64,000 nucleotides of DNA from Palleronia abyssalis (GCF_900302445.1 NZ_ONZF01000003.1:248001-312000); one strand, 5' to 3'. Positions 1-9,882 are shown, numbered from the stretch's first letter. Numbers and translations: made by a program. The notes: generated by a model not told the origin, from the sequence alone.

Positions 1-103
1 CCGGGTTCAGATCGTCCAGCCACGGCGACGGCCGCATGGCCGCGGCCTGCCGGGACAATGGGACCGCCGCTTCGAAGGCGTCTTCGTCAGAGAACTCACT
101 CAT
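1..103 (-). CDS. UvrD/PcrA-type ATP-dependent DNA helicase, N-terminus only
   Basis: The start codon is the ATG read on the minus strand at 103, and 34 codons are visible before the window edge. The peptide begins MSEFSDEDAF and ends WLDDLNP. From family knowledge, the W/Y-LD-x-LNP motif is what precedes the Q-motif and Walker A box in UvrD/PcrA-like superfamily 1 helicases of Rhodobacteraceae, with the same acidic leader. These enzymes unwind DNA in excision and mismatch repair. No catalytic motif is inside the window, so the call rests on the leader alone. It is divergent from the secreted protein at 223. Confidence 0.55.
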   Translation of the reverse strand, partial: MSEFSDEDAFEAAVPLSRQAAAMRPSPWLDDLNP

Positions 104-222
104 GCCACTACTCTAGCCCATCCCATTCCGAACGAAAAGCGCCTGTTCTTCTTTCGTTCGCTCAGTATTCAATACTCTCTTGACCGACATTTCCGTAGCC
201 TGCCCGGGAAAGGGAGGTTTCG

Positions 223-624
223 ATGCGAATCCTGTTTTCGATCCTGATCGTCGCAGTGTCCGGCCCGGCTTCGGCGCAATCCATCGCGTTCGCCCAGGCC
301 GTCGAACAAAGCTGGGGCATCGGTACCGGCGCAACGATAGAGGATGCGACCCAGGCCGCGCGGTCGAACTGCGTCGCAGAGGGCGGCTTCCCCGAGGATT
401 GCATCGTCACCACCGCATGCGAAATCGCGGGACACTCGGTCGACGTGTTCCTACAGCACCGGGAAGGTCCGCATTGGCATGAAACCCATTGCGGTCTGCC
501 CGACCGCGCGACCGCCGAAGCGGTGGGCGAGACCCTGTGCGACGGCTCCCTGCGTCCTTACCTGATCGAGTGCATGGTGTCGCAAATATGGTCGCCCGAC
601 GGAACGCCGCTGATCGAATGGTGA
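223..624 (+). CDS. Small secreted DUF4189-like protein
   Basis: The product is 133 residues and starts after a good ribosome binding site (GGGAGG at about 209-214). Residues 1-18 form a Sec signal peptide (MRILFSILIV, cleavage after PASAQ). The mature part has a WGIG motif followed by an Ala-rich helix and an even number of cysteines spread through the domain, which suggests disulfide bonds in the periplasm. The W-G-x-G / A-x-x-A-A-x-x-x-C pattern resembles DUF4189, a family of unknown function. It lies alone between the divergent helicase and the 2-hydroxyacid dehydrogenase. No enzymatic motif is seen. Confidence 0.7.
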   Translation: MRILFSILIVAVSGPASAQSIAFAQAVEQSWGIGTGATIEDATQAARSNCVAEGGFPEDCIVTTACEIAGHSVDVFLQHREGPHWHETHCGLPDRATAEAVGETLCDGSLRPYLIECMVSQIWSPDGTPLIEW

Positions 625-655
625 CGCCCACGTCCGGCCGCGCTATCTGGGCGGA

Positions 656-1780
656 ATGGACCTCGACGACCTTTATCCCGCCCTGTCCGACCTTGCCGCC
701 GCCGCGAAACGGCGTGTTCCGCGATTCGTGTGGGAGTATCTGGACAGCGCCACCGGTGACGAAAGTTCGATGCATGCCAACACGGCGGCGCTGAACGCGG
801 TGCGGCTGACACCCCGGGTCCTCTCCCCCTTCACGGCTGACCTGACCACCACGTTTCTGCGGCAAAGCTGGGACGCGCCGTTCGGGATCGCCCCTGTCGG
901 CATGTCGGGCCTGGTCTGGCCGGGGGCTGAGGTCGCGCTGGCAACGGCCGCAACCAAGGCGGGCCTGCCCTACAGCCTGTCCACCGTCGCCGCCGCCACG
1001 CCGGAGGAGGTCGGGCCGTCGACCGGCGGGCGCGGCTGGTTTCAGCTTTACCCGCCCCGCGACCCCGAAATCCGCCGCGACATGCTGGCCCGCGCGAAGG
1101 CATCGGGCTTCGACACGCTGATCCTGACGGCGGATGTCGGCACCCCGTCGCGTCGAGAGCGCCAGCGCCGCGCGCGGCTGACGAACCCGATGCGCCTGCG
1201 CCCCCACATCGTGGCGCAGGCCGCCCTGCGTCCCGCTTGGTCGCTGGCCACGCTGCGCAGCGGTATTCCGGGGCTTAAGACGCTGGAACCCTATGCCGGC
1301 CCCGACGCGCCCGGCGGCACCACCGGCCATATCGGATATCGCTTGCGGGTTGCGCCCGACCTCGACTACCTCAAGGCCCTGCGCGCCGAATGGGATGGCG
1401 CGCTGATCGTCAAGGGCATCCTCGATCCCGACGACGCGGGCACCGTCGCCCCCCTTTGCGACGCCGTCTGGGTGTCGAACCACGGCGGTCGGCAGTTCGA
1501 GGGGGCGCCCGCCGCCGCCACCGTCCTGCCCGCGATCCGCAACGCCGTGCCGGACCTGCCGCTCATCGCCGACGGGGGCGTACGGTCGGGCACCGATATC
1601 CTGCGCCTGATCGCGCTTGGCGCCGACCTGGTGATGCTGGGCCGCGCGTTTCATCACGGTTATGCCGCTTTGGGGCGCGCGGGCATCGACCACGCCATCC
1701 ATATCCTGCGCGAGGGGATGATCGCCGACATGGGCCAGTTGGCCATAGGAACCCCGCCAGAGGCCCGACAGCGTCTCTGA
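656..1780 (+). CDS. FMN-dependent alpha-hydroxy-acid dehydrogenase (LldD family)
   Basis: The 374-residue protein has the usual family length and a TIM-barrel fold that binds FMN and oxidises L-lactate, glycolate, mandelate or a similar 2-hydroxyacid to the 2-keto acid. The signature SNHGGRQ is present, with the catalytic histidine at about residue 276, and a flavin-contacting Lys253 lies in IVKGI. The C-terminal phosphate-binding segment (DGGVRSGTDILR, then ALGADLVMLGR) is intact. The N-terminal region lacks a membrane anchor. The substrate cannot be read from sequence. The next gene is pyruvate carboxylase, so a lactate-to-pyruvate-to-oxaloacetate route is possible, but that is inference from position. 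Confidence 0.85.
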   Translation: MDLDDLYPALSDLAAAAKRRVPRFVWEYLDSATGDESSMHANTAALNAVRLTPRVLSPFTADLTTTFLRQSWDAPFGIAPVGMSGLVWPGAEVALATAATKAGLPYSLSTVAAATPEEVGPSTGGRGWFQLYPPRDPEIRRDMLARAKASGFDTLILTADVGTPSRRERQRRARLTNPMRLRPHIVAQAALRPAWSLATLRSGIPGLKTLEPYAGPDAPGGTTGHIGYRLRVAPDLDYLKALRAEWDGALIVKGILDPDDAGTVAPLCDAVWVSNHGGRQFEGAPAAATVLPAIRNAVPDLPLIADGGVRSGTDILRLIALGADLVMLGRAFHHGYAALGRAGIDHAIHILREGMIADMGQLAIGTPPEARQRL

Positions 1781-1847
1781 CGATTGGGCCTTGCAAACCT
1801 CGGCCCTAGGCTCATGCTGCAACCGCGAAATACCTAAAGGCAGTGCG

Positions 1848-4800
1848 ATGACCGACTTCAAGAAAATCCTGATTGCCAACCGCGGCGAGATCGCGATCCG
1901 CGTGATGCGCGCGGCGAACGAGCTGGGCAAAAGGACGGTCGCCGTCTACGCCGAGGAAGACAAGCTGTCGCTGCATCGCTTCAAGGCCGACGAAGCCTAC
2001 CGCATTGGCGAGGGGTTGGGCCCCGTGCAAGCCTACCTGTCGATCCCCGAGATCATCCGCATCGCCCGTGAAAGCGGTGCCGACGCGATCCACCCGGGCT
2101 ATGGCCTGCTGTCGGAAAACCCCGATTTCGTGGATGCCTGCCGCGAGGCCGGGATCACCTTCATCGGCCCCAAGGCCGAGACAATGCGCCAACTTGGCGA
2201 CAAGGCCAGCGCGCGGCGCGTCGCCATCGAGGCGGGCGTGCCCGTGGTCCCGGCGTCGGAGGTTCTGACCGACGACATGGACGCCGCGCGCAAGGCGGCC
2301 GAGGAGGTCGGCTATCCCATCATGCTCAAGGCCTCGTGGGGCGGCGGCGGGCGCGGTATGCGCGCCATCATGGGCCCCGAGGAGCTTGAGGAGAAGGTGC
2401 TGGAAGGCCGCCGCGAGGCCGAGGCCGCTTTCGGCAATGGCGAGGGCTATCTGGAGAAGATGATCCAGCGCGCCCGACACGTCGAGGTGCAGATCCTCGG
2501 CGACAGCCACGGTCACATCTATCACCTGTGGGAGCGTGACTGCTCGGTCCAGCGGCGCAACCAAAAGGTCGTCGAACGCGCCCCCGCCCCGTATCTTTCT
2601 GGCGCCCAACGCGAACGGATCTGCAACCTGGGCAAGAAGATCGCCGAGCATGTGGGATACGAATGCGCCGGCACCATCGAGTTCCTCATGGATATGGACA
2701 CGGGCGACTTCTACTTCATCGAAGTGAACCCCCGAATCCAAGTCGAGCACACCGTGACCGAAGAGGTCACCGGCATCGACATCGTCCGCGCCCAGATCCT
2801 CATCGCCGAGGGCAAGTCGCTGATGGAGGCGACCGGCACCGCCAGCCAATACGACGTCGAACTGTCCGGCCACGCGATCCAGTGCCGGATCACCTCCGAG
2901 GACCCGACCAACAACTTCATCCCCGATTACGGCCGCATCACCGCCTATCGCGGCGCGACCGGCATGGGCATCCGTCTAGACGGCGGCACCGCCTATTCGG
3001 GCGCGGTCATCACCCGCTACTACGACAGCTTGCTGGAAAAGGTCACCGCCTGGGCCCCCACACCCGAAGCCGCGATCGCCCGCATGGACCGGGCCTTGCG
3101 CGAATTCCGCATCCGCGGCGTCAGCACCAATATCGACTTCGTCATCAACCTGCTGCGACACCCGACCTTTCTGTCGAACGAGTACCACACCAAGTTCATC
3201 GACCAGACGCCCGAGCTGTTCGACTTCGCCCCCCGCCGTGACCGGGCGACGAAGCTTCTGAACTACATCGCCGACATCACCGTCAATGGCCACCCCGAGA
3301 CCGAAGGCCGCGTCCTGCCTGCGGCCGAGGCGAAGGCCCCCGTGGCGCCGCGATTCCGCACCGACGGCCCCGCGGCCGGTACGCGCCAGATCCTCGACGA
3401 TTTCGGGCCACAGGCCGTCGCCGACTGGCTGGCCGACCAGCCCCAGCTTCTGATCACCGACACGACCATGCGCGACGGGCACCAATCCCTTCTGGCCACG
3501 CGCATGCGGTCGATCGACATGATCCGCGTCGCCCCCACCTATGCCCATAACCTGCCCGAGCTCTTCTCCCTCGAATGCTGGGGCGGGGCCACTTTCGACG
3601 TGGCCTACCGCTTCTTGCAGGAATGCCCCTGGCAACGCCTGCGCGACATCCGCGCGCGGGTGCCCAACATTATGACGCAGATGCTGCTGCGCGGCTCGAA
3701 CGGGGTCGGCTACACGAACTATCCCGACAACGTCGTGCAAGGTTTCGTCGCGCAGGCCGCGACCTCGGGCATCGACGTGTTCCGCGTCTTCGACAGCCTC
3801 AACTGGGTCGAGAACATGCGCGTCGCGATGGACGCGGTGATCGCCGCGAACAAGGTCTGCGAGGGCACCGTGTGCTATACCGGCGACCTGCGCGATCCCG
3901 ACCGCGCCAAGTACGACCTGGACTACTACATCCGCACCGCGAAGGAGCTGAAGGCCGCAGGCGCGCATATCCTTGGCGTCAAGGACATGGCGGGCCTGAT
4001 GAAACCCGCCGCCGCGCGCATCCTCTTCAAGGCGCTGAAGGAAGAGGTCGGGCTGCCGATCCACTTCCACACCCACGACACGGCCGGCATTGCATCGGGC
4101 ACGATCCTCGCCGCCTCGGACGCTGGCGTCGATGCCGTGGACTGCGCGATGGACTCGCTGTCGGGCAACACCAGCCAGGCAACGCTGGGCACCGTGGTCG
4201 AGGCGCTGGCTGGCTCGGACCGCGACACGGGCCTCGACATCGACGCGATCCGCGAGATCTCGAACTACTGGGAAGGCGTACGCAACCACTACGCCGCCTT
4301 TGAATCAGGCATGCAGGCCCCCGCGTCCGAGGTCTACCTACACGAAATGCCCGGCGGCCAGTTCACCAACCTCAAGGCGCAGGCCCGTTCCATGGGGCTT
4401 GAGGATCGCTGGCACGAGGTCGCCCACACCTACGCGCAAGTGAACCAGATGTTCGGCGACATCGTGAAGGTGACGCCCTCGTCCAAGGTCGTTGGCGACA
4501 TGGCCCTGATGATGGTCGCGCAAGGCTTGACCCGCGAGGAAGTCGAGGACCCGAAGACCGACGTCACCTTCCCCGACTCGGTCGTCGACATGATGCGCGG
4601 CGCGCTCGGCCAGCCCCCGGGCGGCTGGCCCGACAAGATCCAGAAGCGGATTCTGAAGGGCGAAAAACCGATGGAAGATCGTCCCGGCAAGCACCTGAAG
4701 CCCGTGGACCTTGAAGCCGCCCGCGCCGAGGCGTCCGAGAAATGCGGCGGGGTCCAGATCGACGACGAGGATCTCTTCGGCTACCTCATGTATCCCAAGG

Positions 4801-5294
4801 TCTTCACCGAATACCGCCTGCGGAACGAGGAATACGGCCCGGTCCGCACCCTGCCCACGCCCACCTTCTTCTACGGAATGGAGCCGGGGCAGGAAATCTC
4901 AGCCGAGATCGACCCCGGCAAGACGCTGGAAATCCGCTGTCAGGCCATGGGCGAGACGACGGAGGATGGCGAGGTCCGCGTCTTCTTCGAACTGAACGGC
5001 CAGCCCCGCGTCGCGCGGGTCCCCAACCGCAAGCTCGCCGGCACCTCCGCCGCCCGGCCCAAGGCCGAGCTTGGGAATGCAAACCACGTGGGCGCACCGA
5101 TGCCGGGCGTCGTCGCTTCGATCACGGTCGAGACCGGGAAATCCGTCAAGAAGGGCGACATGCTTTTGACCATCGAGGCGATGAAGATGGAATCCGGCCT
5201 GCACGCCGACCGCGACGCCGTGATCAAGGCCGTCCACGTCACGCCGGGCGCGCAGATCGACGCGAAGGACCTTCTGGTAGAGTACGAAGGGTGA
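1848..5294 (+). CDS. pyc: Pyruvate carboxylase
   Basis: A 1148-residue single-chain pyruvate carboxylase that converts pyruvate, bicarbonate and ATP to oxaloacetate (anaplerosis). Domains in order: biotin carboxylase (about 1-450, starting KILIANRGEIAIR and containing the ATP-grasp glycine loop GGGGRGM), carboxyltransferase (about 530-800, beginning at ITDTTMRDGHQS), conserved carboxylase domain, and the C-terminal biotinyl domain with EAMKMES, whose biotinylated lysine is residue 1113. The open frame extends upstream to 1791, but the ATG at 1848 gives the normal N-terminus MTDFKKILIANRG. Length and domain order are standard, with no truncation. An inverted repeat overlaps the stop codon. Confidence 0.98.
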   Translation: MTDFKKILIANRGEIAIRVMRAANELGKRTVAVYAEEDKLSLHRFKADEAYRIGEGLGPVQAYLSIPEIIRIARESGADAIHPGYGLLSENPDFVDACREAGITFIGPKAETMRQLGDKASARRVAIEAGVPVVPASEVLTDDMDAARKAAEEVGYPIMLKASWGGGGRGMRAIMGPEELEEKVLEGRREAEAAFGNGEGYLEKMIQRARHVEVQILGDSHGHIYHLWERDCSVQRRNQKVVERAPAPYLSGAQRERICNLGKKIAEHVGYECAGTIEFLMDMDTGDFYFIEVNPRIQVEHTVTEEVTGIDIVRAQILIAEGKSLMEATGTASQYDVELSGHAIQCRITSEDPTNNFIPDYGRITAYRGATGMGIRLDGGTAYSGAVITRYYDSLLEKVTAWAPTPEAAIARMDRALREFRIRGVSTNIDFVINLLRHPTFLSNEYHTKFIDQTPELFDFAPRRDRATKLLNYIADITVNGHPETEGRVLPAAEAKAPVAPRFRTDGPAAGTRQILDDFGPQAVADWLADQPQLLITDTTMRDGHQSLLATRMRSIDMIRVAPTYAHNLPELFSLECWGGATFDVAYRFLQECPWQRLRDIRARVPNIMTQMLLRGSNGVGYTNYPDNVVQGFVAQAATSGIDVFRVFDSLNWVENMRVAMDAVIAANKVCEGTVCYTGDLRDPDRAKYDLDYYIRTAKELKAAGAHILGVKDMAGLMKPAAARILFKALKEEVGLPIHFHTHDTAGIASGTILAASDAGVDAVDCAMDSLSGNTSQATLGTVVEALAGSDRDTGLDIDAIREISNYWEGVRNHYAAFESGMQAPASEVYLHEMPGGQFTNLKAQARSMGLEDRWHEVAHTYAQVNQMFGDIVKVTPSSKVVGDMALMMVAQGLTREEVEDPKTDVTFPDSVVDMMRGALGQPPGGWPDKIQKRILKGEKPMEDRPGKHLKPVDLEAARAEASEKCGGVQIDDEDLFGYLMYPKVFTEYRLRNEEYGPVRTLPTPTFFYGMEPGQEISAEIDPGKTLEIRCQAMGETTEDGEVRVFFELNGQPRVARVPNRKLAGTSAARPKAELGNANHVGAPMPGVVASITVETGKSVKKGDMLLTIEAMKMESGLHADRDAVIKAVHVTPGAQIDAKDLLVEYEG

Positions 5295-5310
5295 TCGCAT
5301 CGAATGCGAT
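5294..5310. repeat. Perfect 7-bp inverted repeat at the end of pyc
   Basis: ATCGCAT and ATGCGAT flank a 3-base spacer (CGA), starting at the last base of the pyc stop codon. No T-run follows, so it is not a classical terminator. It could be a weak hairpin at the 3' end of the pyc mRNA or an operator for the kinase gene 85 bases downstream. Function unknown. Confidence 0.4.
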
Positions 5311-5394
5311 ATAATCGCCGGGGCGCAATTAAGGTTGCTGCAACGGGTTCGAAATATGTTCGGGACATAGAGGAACTGTGCCCCGGACCCTTCG

Positions 5395-7089
5395 ATGAAT
5401 TCCGAACTGGACGCAAAATGCCAGCAGATCCGGCTGAACCGCAAGGAGCGGCCCTTGCGTCTTTTCTGCGTGGCGGCCTTTCTGGCCCTCGCATTCGGGT
5501 TCGGCACCGGGCAAGCGTACGTTCCCGCAGCCATCGTGATGTTCGCCTCGATCATGGCGGCGGAACCGTTCGACAGGATGTATCTCGCCCGCCCCACCCG
5601 GCTGCGATATGCCATGTGCCTGGCGTGGTGTTGGGTGGACGGCATCATTCCCGCCATAATCTACGTCATGATCCTGGAACGCGGGGACGGCCTGTCGCTT
5701 TTCATGGCGTTGACCATGGTCTGGATCATGACGTCGCAATCCATCGTGGTCCGAACCCATGACCTAAACGTCTACGTCGCCACCGTGGCGCCCGGTTTCA
5801 TCGGCTTCGGATACGGTGCGATGCAACTCGGACCACCCGTCTTTCCCGACGGGTTCCAAGGTGTGGTTCTGATCTGCGTCGGTTTGCAACTGGCCTTCGC
5901 GCTTCAGACCGGATGGGTTTCGCGCCGGATCAGATCCAATCTTATCGACGCGCTCGACCGGGTGGAACAGTCGCGCCGCTCCAAGGATCGGTTCTTCGCC
6001 ATGGTCAGCCATGAGATCCGTACCCCTTTAAACGGCATCATGGGCATTGGTCAGATGATGACGAACAGTTCAAGCAGCGCCGAGGAAACCGAACGCGCGC
6101 AGACGATCCTCGCCTCCGGCAAGGCGATGAGCACGCTGCTCGACGATCTGCTGAACCACGCCAAGTTGGAAGCCGGACAATTCGTCGCCAATTCCGATCC
6201 GATGCGGATCGACAGGATCCTGCGCAACGTCGTGGGCCTGTTCTCCGACATGGCCTCGTCCAAAGGATTGCCTCTCAAGCTGGAGACCTCTGACGCACTG
6301 CCGGACTGGATCACAGGGGATGCGATCCGCGTCCAGCAGATCCTGTCAAACCTCGTGTCGAACGCCATCAAGCATACCGATGCGGGGCAAGTTCGGATCG
6401 TCGCCGCGCCGGCTGACAGGGACGGACGGCCCTGGGTCGACCTCTCTGTCCACGACACGGGAACCGGTATCCCCCCCGACAGGATCGAGCAGATCTTTCT
6501 TCCCTACGAACAACTGGCCGACACTGCTTCGAAGGCCGGGATTGGCACCGGTCTCGGTCTTGCCATAGCGCGCGCCCTTGCCGAGCTGATGGGCGGCACA
6601 GTCACCGTAGCGTCCGAACCCGGCCGCGGTTCGACATTCACCTTGTCGCTGCCAATCGTTCCAGCCGAAGCCCCCGCCGAAGCCGACCCGGACGCAAGCC
6701 GTGAAAAGGGCGGATCGCTCGCGGGATTGCGCATTCTCGTGGTCGACGACACAACCCTCAATCGCAGGATCGCTCGCTCGTTCCTGGAACTGGCCGGGGC
6801 CGAAGTCGAGGATGCCGCCCATGGCGAGGCCGCTCTGGGGATCCTGTCGCAGGCTCCGATCGACTTGATCCTGACGGATCTGCATATGCCCGGGATGGAC
6901 GGCACCGCCCTTCTCAGCGCGATAAGGGCGCAACCGGATTTGCGGACCATTCCGGTGATTTGCCTGACGGCCGATCACCAGAATGACATGTCCGAGTTTG
7001 ACGGGCAGATTGCCAAGCCGCTGGATCGCGCCGAGCTCTGCCAGACCGTCCTGAAAACCGTTCGGCGTCGCCCCGCCGCAGCGGCCTAG
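5395..7089 (+). CDS. Membrane-bound hybrid sensor histidine kinase / response regulator
   Basis: A 564-residue protein. Residues 1-180 hold about five or six hydrophobic helices as the sensor. A dimerisation/phosphoacceptor domain follows with the H-box FFAMVSHEIRTPLNG (His206), then a HATPase_c domain with N, G1 (HDTGTGIP) and G2 (GIGTGLGLAIA) boxes, and a C-terminal receiver whose phospho-acceptor is Asp495 (LTDLHMPGMDG). The architecture implies signalling from the membrane to the internal receiver and then to an unlinked phosphotransfer protein. No partner regulator is adjacent. It runs convergently into rmlA with a 4-base gap. The signal is unknown. Confidence 0.9.
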   Translation: MNSELDAKCQQIRLNRKERPLRLFCVAAFLALAFGFGTGQAYVPAAIVMFASIMAAEPFDRMYLARPTRLRYAMCLAWCWVDGIIPAIIYVMILERGDGLSLFMALTMVWIMTSQSIVVRTHDLNVYVATVAPGFIGFGYGAMQLGPPVFPDGFQGVVLICVGLQLAFALQTGWVSRRIRSNLIDALDRVEQSRRSKDRFFAMVSHEIRTPLNGIMGIGQMMTNSSSSAEETERAQTILASGKAMSTLLDDLLNHAKLEAGQFVANSDPMRIDRILRNVVGLFSDMASSKGLPLKLETSDALPDWITGDAIRVQQILSNLVSNAIKHTDAGQVRIVAAPADRDGRPWVDLSVHDTGTGIPPDRIEQIFLPYEQLADTASKAGIGTGLGLAIARALAELMGGTVTVASEPGRGSTFTLSLPIVPAEAPAEADPDASREKGGSLAGLRILVVDDTTLNRRIARSFLELAGAEVEDAAHGEAALGILSQAPIDLILTDLHMPGMDGTALLSAIRAQPDLRTIPVICLTADHQNDMSEFDGQIAKPLDRAELCQTVLKTVRRRPAAAA

Positions 7090-7093
7090 GCGC

Positions 7094-7975
7094 TTATTGT
7101 CGCCCCTCGATCAAGTCCAGAAGATAGGCGCCGTAAGCGTTCTTGCGAAACGCCTCGGCCCGGGCTCGCAGCGCATCGGCACCGATCCACCCGGCGTTGA
7201 ACGCGATCTCGTCGGGGCTGCCGACCTGCTGGCCCTGCCGTTCTGTCAGCGTCCGGACGAAATTGCCCGCATCCAGAAGCGATCCGTGCGTTCCCGTATC
7301 AAGCCACGCGAAGCCCCGCCCCATTTTCTTTACCCGTAGCGCGCCCTCGGTCAGGTAACTTTCCAGTAGCGTCGTGATCTCCAGCTCTCCGCGGTCCGAC
7401 GGTTGAACCCGGGCCGCCCGGCGCGGGGCGTCCCCGTCCAGAAAATAAAGTCCCGTCACGGCGTAATTCGATGGCGGAACCGCAGGCTTCTCGACGATGG
7501 TCCGGGCGCGCCCGTCGGCATCGAACGCCACCACGCCGTAGCGCGCCGGATCGACCACGTGATACCCGAACACCGTCCCGCCCGTGGCTTCGGCATCCGC
7601 TTCGGCCAAAAGCTCGGGCAGGCCATGCCCGAAAAAGATGTTGTCCCCCAGCACCATGGCCGAAGGCGCCCCGTCCAGAAACCGCTCGGCCAGCAGATAG
7701 GCCTGCGCAAGGCCATCGGGCGACGGCTGCATGACATAGTCCAGCCGGATCCCCCATTGGCTGCCATCGCCGAGGGTGCGTTTGAACTGGTCGACATCCT
7801 GCGGGGTGGTGATGATGCAAATATCACGGATTCCGGTCAGCATGAGCACCGTCAGGGGATAATAGATCATCGGTTTGTCGTAGACCGGCAGAAGCTGCTT
7901 CGAGATCCCCTGCGTGATCGGATAAAGCCGCGTGCCCGATCCGCCTGCCAGAATGATGCCCTTGCGTGCGGTCAT
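7094..7975 (-). CDS. rmlA: Glucose-1-phosphate thymidylyltransferase
   Basis: A 293-residue RmlA: glucose-1-phosphate + dTTP to dTDP-glucose, the first step of dTDP-L-rhamnose synthesis. The N-terminal nucleotide-binding motif ILAGGSGTRLYPIT and the downstream LVLGDN/IFFGHG segment (here MVLGDNIFFGHG) are intact, and the length is typical. The true start is the ATG at 7975, which overlaps the rmlD stop in an ATGA, so translation is probably coupled. The open frame continues upstream, but that part is antisense to nothing real and out of family. It is the last gene of the rmlCBDA operon and ends 4 bases from the convergent kinase gene. Confidence 0.96.
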   Translation of the reverse strand: MTARKGIILAGGSGTRLYPITQGISKQLLPVYDKPMIYYPLTVLMLTGIRDICIITTPQDVDQFKRTLGDGSQWGIRLDYVMQPSPDGLAQAYLLAERFLDGAPSAMVLGDNIFFGHGLPELLAEADAEATGGTVFGYHVVDPARYGVVAFDADGRARTIVEKPAVPPSNYAVTGLYFLDGDAPRRAARVQPSDRGELEITTLLESYLTEGALRVKKMGRGFAWLDTGTHGSLLDAGNFVRTLTERQGQQVGSPDEIAFNAGWIGADALRARAEAFRKNAYGAYLLDLIEGRQ

Positions 7976-8832
7976 GGCTGCCTCTCCGATTGGCAAAGAG
8001 CGGCGATCGCCCCCGGCAGGGCGTCCCGCCAATCGGGCCGCGCGATTCCAAAACTGCGCGACAGGCTGGTGCAATCGAGGCGAGAGTTCGACGGCCGCGC
8101 CGCCGGTGTCGGGAAATCCGCGGTCGCGACGGGGCGGACCCGGACCCGACGTCCGGCGGTGGCGAAGATCGCCTGGGCGAAGCCGCACCAGCTTATGTCG
8201 GGCGCGCCAGACAAATGGTAAGTCCCGGACATTCCGGGATCGCGGGCCAACCGGGCCGCAATGACCAGGCATGCCTGCGCGATATCCTCAGCAGGTGTCG
8301 GTCCGCCGATCTGGTCGTCCACGACGTCGACCGTGTTGCGCGTTTCCGACAACCGCAGCATGGTCGCCACGAAATTCGGCCCGCGCCCGGAAAACACCCA
8401 CGAGGTGCGCAGGACCGCATGGGCCGCACCGCTGTCGCGCACCAACCGCTCGCCCACCAGTTTCGAGCGTCCATAGGCGTTGACCGGGGCAAATGGTTCG
8501 GCCGGCGCGCGAGGCGCGGTACCCGACCCATCGAAGACGTAGTCAGTCGAAAGCTGGACCATAGGCACGCCCAGTTCAGCGCAGGCCGCCGCAATCGCAC
8601 CGGGGGCCGCGCCATTGACCAGCGTTGCAAGATGCTCCTCCCCCTCGGCACGGTCCACGGCCGTATGGGCAGCCGCGTTGATCACCGCGTCGGGGCGATG
8701 GGCGTGGACCGCAGCGGCACAGGCGGCGGGATCGGTCAGGTCCGCCGCATCCCGGTCCAGCGTGATCACGCCCCGATTTCCGCCAAGCGCTGAGGCCACC
8801 TGACCGGTCTTGCCGAAGACAAGGATCCGCAT
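7972..8832 (-). CDS. rmlD: dTDP-4-dehydrorhamnose reductase
   Basis: A 286-residue extended-type SDR that reduces dTDP-4-keto-L-rhamnose to dTDP-L-rhamnose with NAD(P)H, the last step of the pathway. The N-terminus MRILVFGKTGQVA is the dinucleotide-binding motif, STDYVFDG and the YGRSK catalytic YxxxK are present, and length is normal. It sits 3 bases after rmlB and overlaps rmlA by 4 bases. The product is a sugar donor for lipopolysaccharide or exopolysaccharide, but no glycosyltransferase is in this window. Confidence 0.96.
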   Translation of the reverse strand: MRILVFGKTGQVASALGGNRGVITLDRDAADLTDPAACAAAVHAHRPDAVINAAAHTAVDRAEGEEHLATLVNGAAPGAIAAACAELGVPMVQLSTDYVFDGSGTAPRAPAEPFAPVNAYGRSKLVGERLVRDSGAAHAVLRTSWVFSGRGPNFVATMLRLSETRNTVDVVDDQIGGPTPAEDIAQACLVIAARLARDPGMSGTYHLSGAPDISWCGFAQAIFATAGRRVRVRPVATADFPTPAARPSNSRLDCTSLSRSFGIARPDWRDALPGAIAALCQSERQP

Positions 8833-8835
8833 CTC

Positions 8836-9882
8836 CTACCCCGTTCCCAGACGCCGGCCGACACCATCGCGCGCCGCCAAGGCACGCCACCAGGCCGGGT
8901 TGTCCAGATACCAGCGCACTGTCCTTTCGAGCCCTTCGGACAGGGTGACGCCCGGCCTCCAACCCAGTTCGGTCCGGATGCGCGTGGCATCGATGGCATA
9001 GCGCAGGTCGTGGCCGGGGCGGTCGGGGACGAAGGTGATCAGGTCGGCATACGGACCTTCAGCGCGCGGGCTAAGGCGATCGAGGATCGCGCAAACCCGC
9101 TGAACAAGATCCAGGTTGGCAACCTCAGCACCGCCGCCGATGGCATAGGTCCGCCCGACCTGCCCTTGCCGGATCGCCAGCAACAGCGCGTCGGCGTGAT
9201 CCTCGACGAATAGCCAGTCCCGCACGTTGCGCCCTTGCCCGTAGACCGGGATCGGCCGCACCGCCAGCGCGTTCAGGATGACAACCGGGATCAGCTTTTC
9301 GGGGAAGTGGAATGGCCCGTAATTGTTGGAACAATTCGTCAAGATCACCGGCAAGCCATAGGTCTCGTGCCACGCGCGGACCAGATGGTCGGAGGCCGCT
9401 TTCGAGGCGGAATAGGGTGAGCGTGGATCGTAGGGCGTGTCTTCGGTGAACCGCGTGTCGGCGTCAAGCGGCAGCGCGCCGAACACCTCGTCGGTCGAGA
9501 CGTGGTGGAACCTGAACCCCTCGGGCCGGCCCGCCCCGGTCCAGTAGGCGCGTGCCGCCTCAAGCAGATGAAAGGTGCCGGTCACGTTGGTCTGGACGAA
9601 TGTCCCCGGCCCGTCGATAGAGCGGTCGACATGGCTTTCGGCCGCCAAGTGCATCACCGCGTCCGGCGCGTGGGCCGCAAAAACGCGATCCAGCGCCGCG
9701 CGGTCCCGGATATCGGCCTGCACGAACGCATAGGACGGGTGGTCCGCCACCTCGGCCACATTCTCCAGGCAGGCGGCATAGGTCAGAGCATCCAGATTGA
9801 CGACTTCGTGCCCCCGAGACACCGCCAGCCGCACCACGGCCGAGCCGATGAACCCCGCCCCGCCCGTGACCAGAAGCTTCAC
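8836..9882 (-). CDS. rmlB: dTDP-glucose 4,6-dehydratase
   Basis: A 348-residue NAD-dependent dehydratase converting dTDP-glucose to dTDP-4-keto-6-deoxyglucose. The glycine motif GGAGFIGS lies at the N-terminus, the catalytic YSASK is in the middle, and the STDEVFG motif is present. The start is a GTG at 9882 that overlaps the rmlC stop (GTGA). The longer open frame up to 10008 runs inside rmlC and adds 42 residues with no family counterpart. Length is normal. It is second in the rml operon. Confidence 0.95.
   Translation of the reverse strand: MKLLVTGGAGFIGSAVVRLAVSRGHEVVNLDALTYAACLENVAEVADHPSYAFVQADIRDRAALDRVFAAHAPDAVMHLAAESHVDRSIDGPGTFVQTNVTGTFHLLEAARAYWTGAGRPEGFRFHHVSTDEVFGALPLDADTRFTEDTPYDPRSPYSASKAASDHLVRAWHETYGLPVILTNCSNNYGPFHFPEKLIPVVILNALAVRPIPVYGQGRNVRDWLFVEDHADALLLAIRQGQVGRTYAIGGGAEVANLDLVQRVCAILDRLSPRAEGPYADLITFVPDRPGHDLRYAIDATRIRTELGWRPGVTLSEGLERTVRWYLDNPAWWRALAARDGVGRRLGTG

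Noticed and set aside
407-1930. 507-residue minus-strand frame
   Set aside because: Antisense to the 2-hydroxyacid dehydrogenase, which has its full catalytic motifs; it also crosses two gene boundaries.
7976-8272. N-terminal extension of rmlA by about 99 residues
   Set aside because: The extension runs inside rmlD in another frame and has no counterpart in the family; the ATG at 7975 overlapping the rmlD stop is the natural start.
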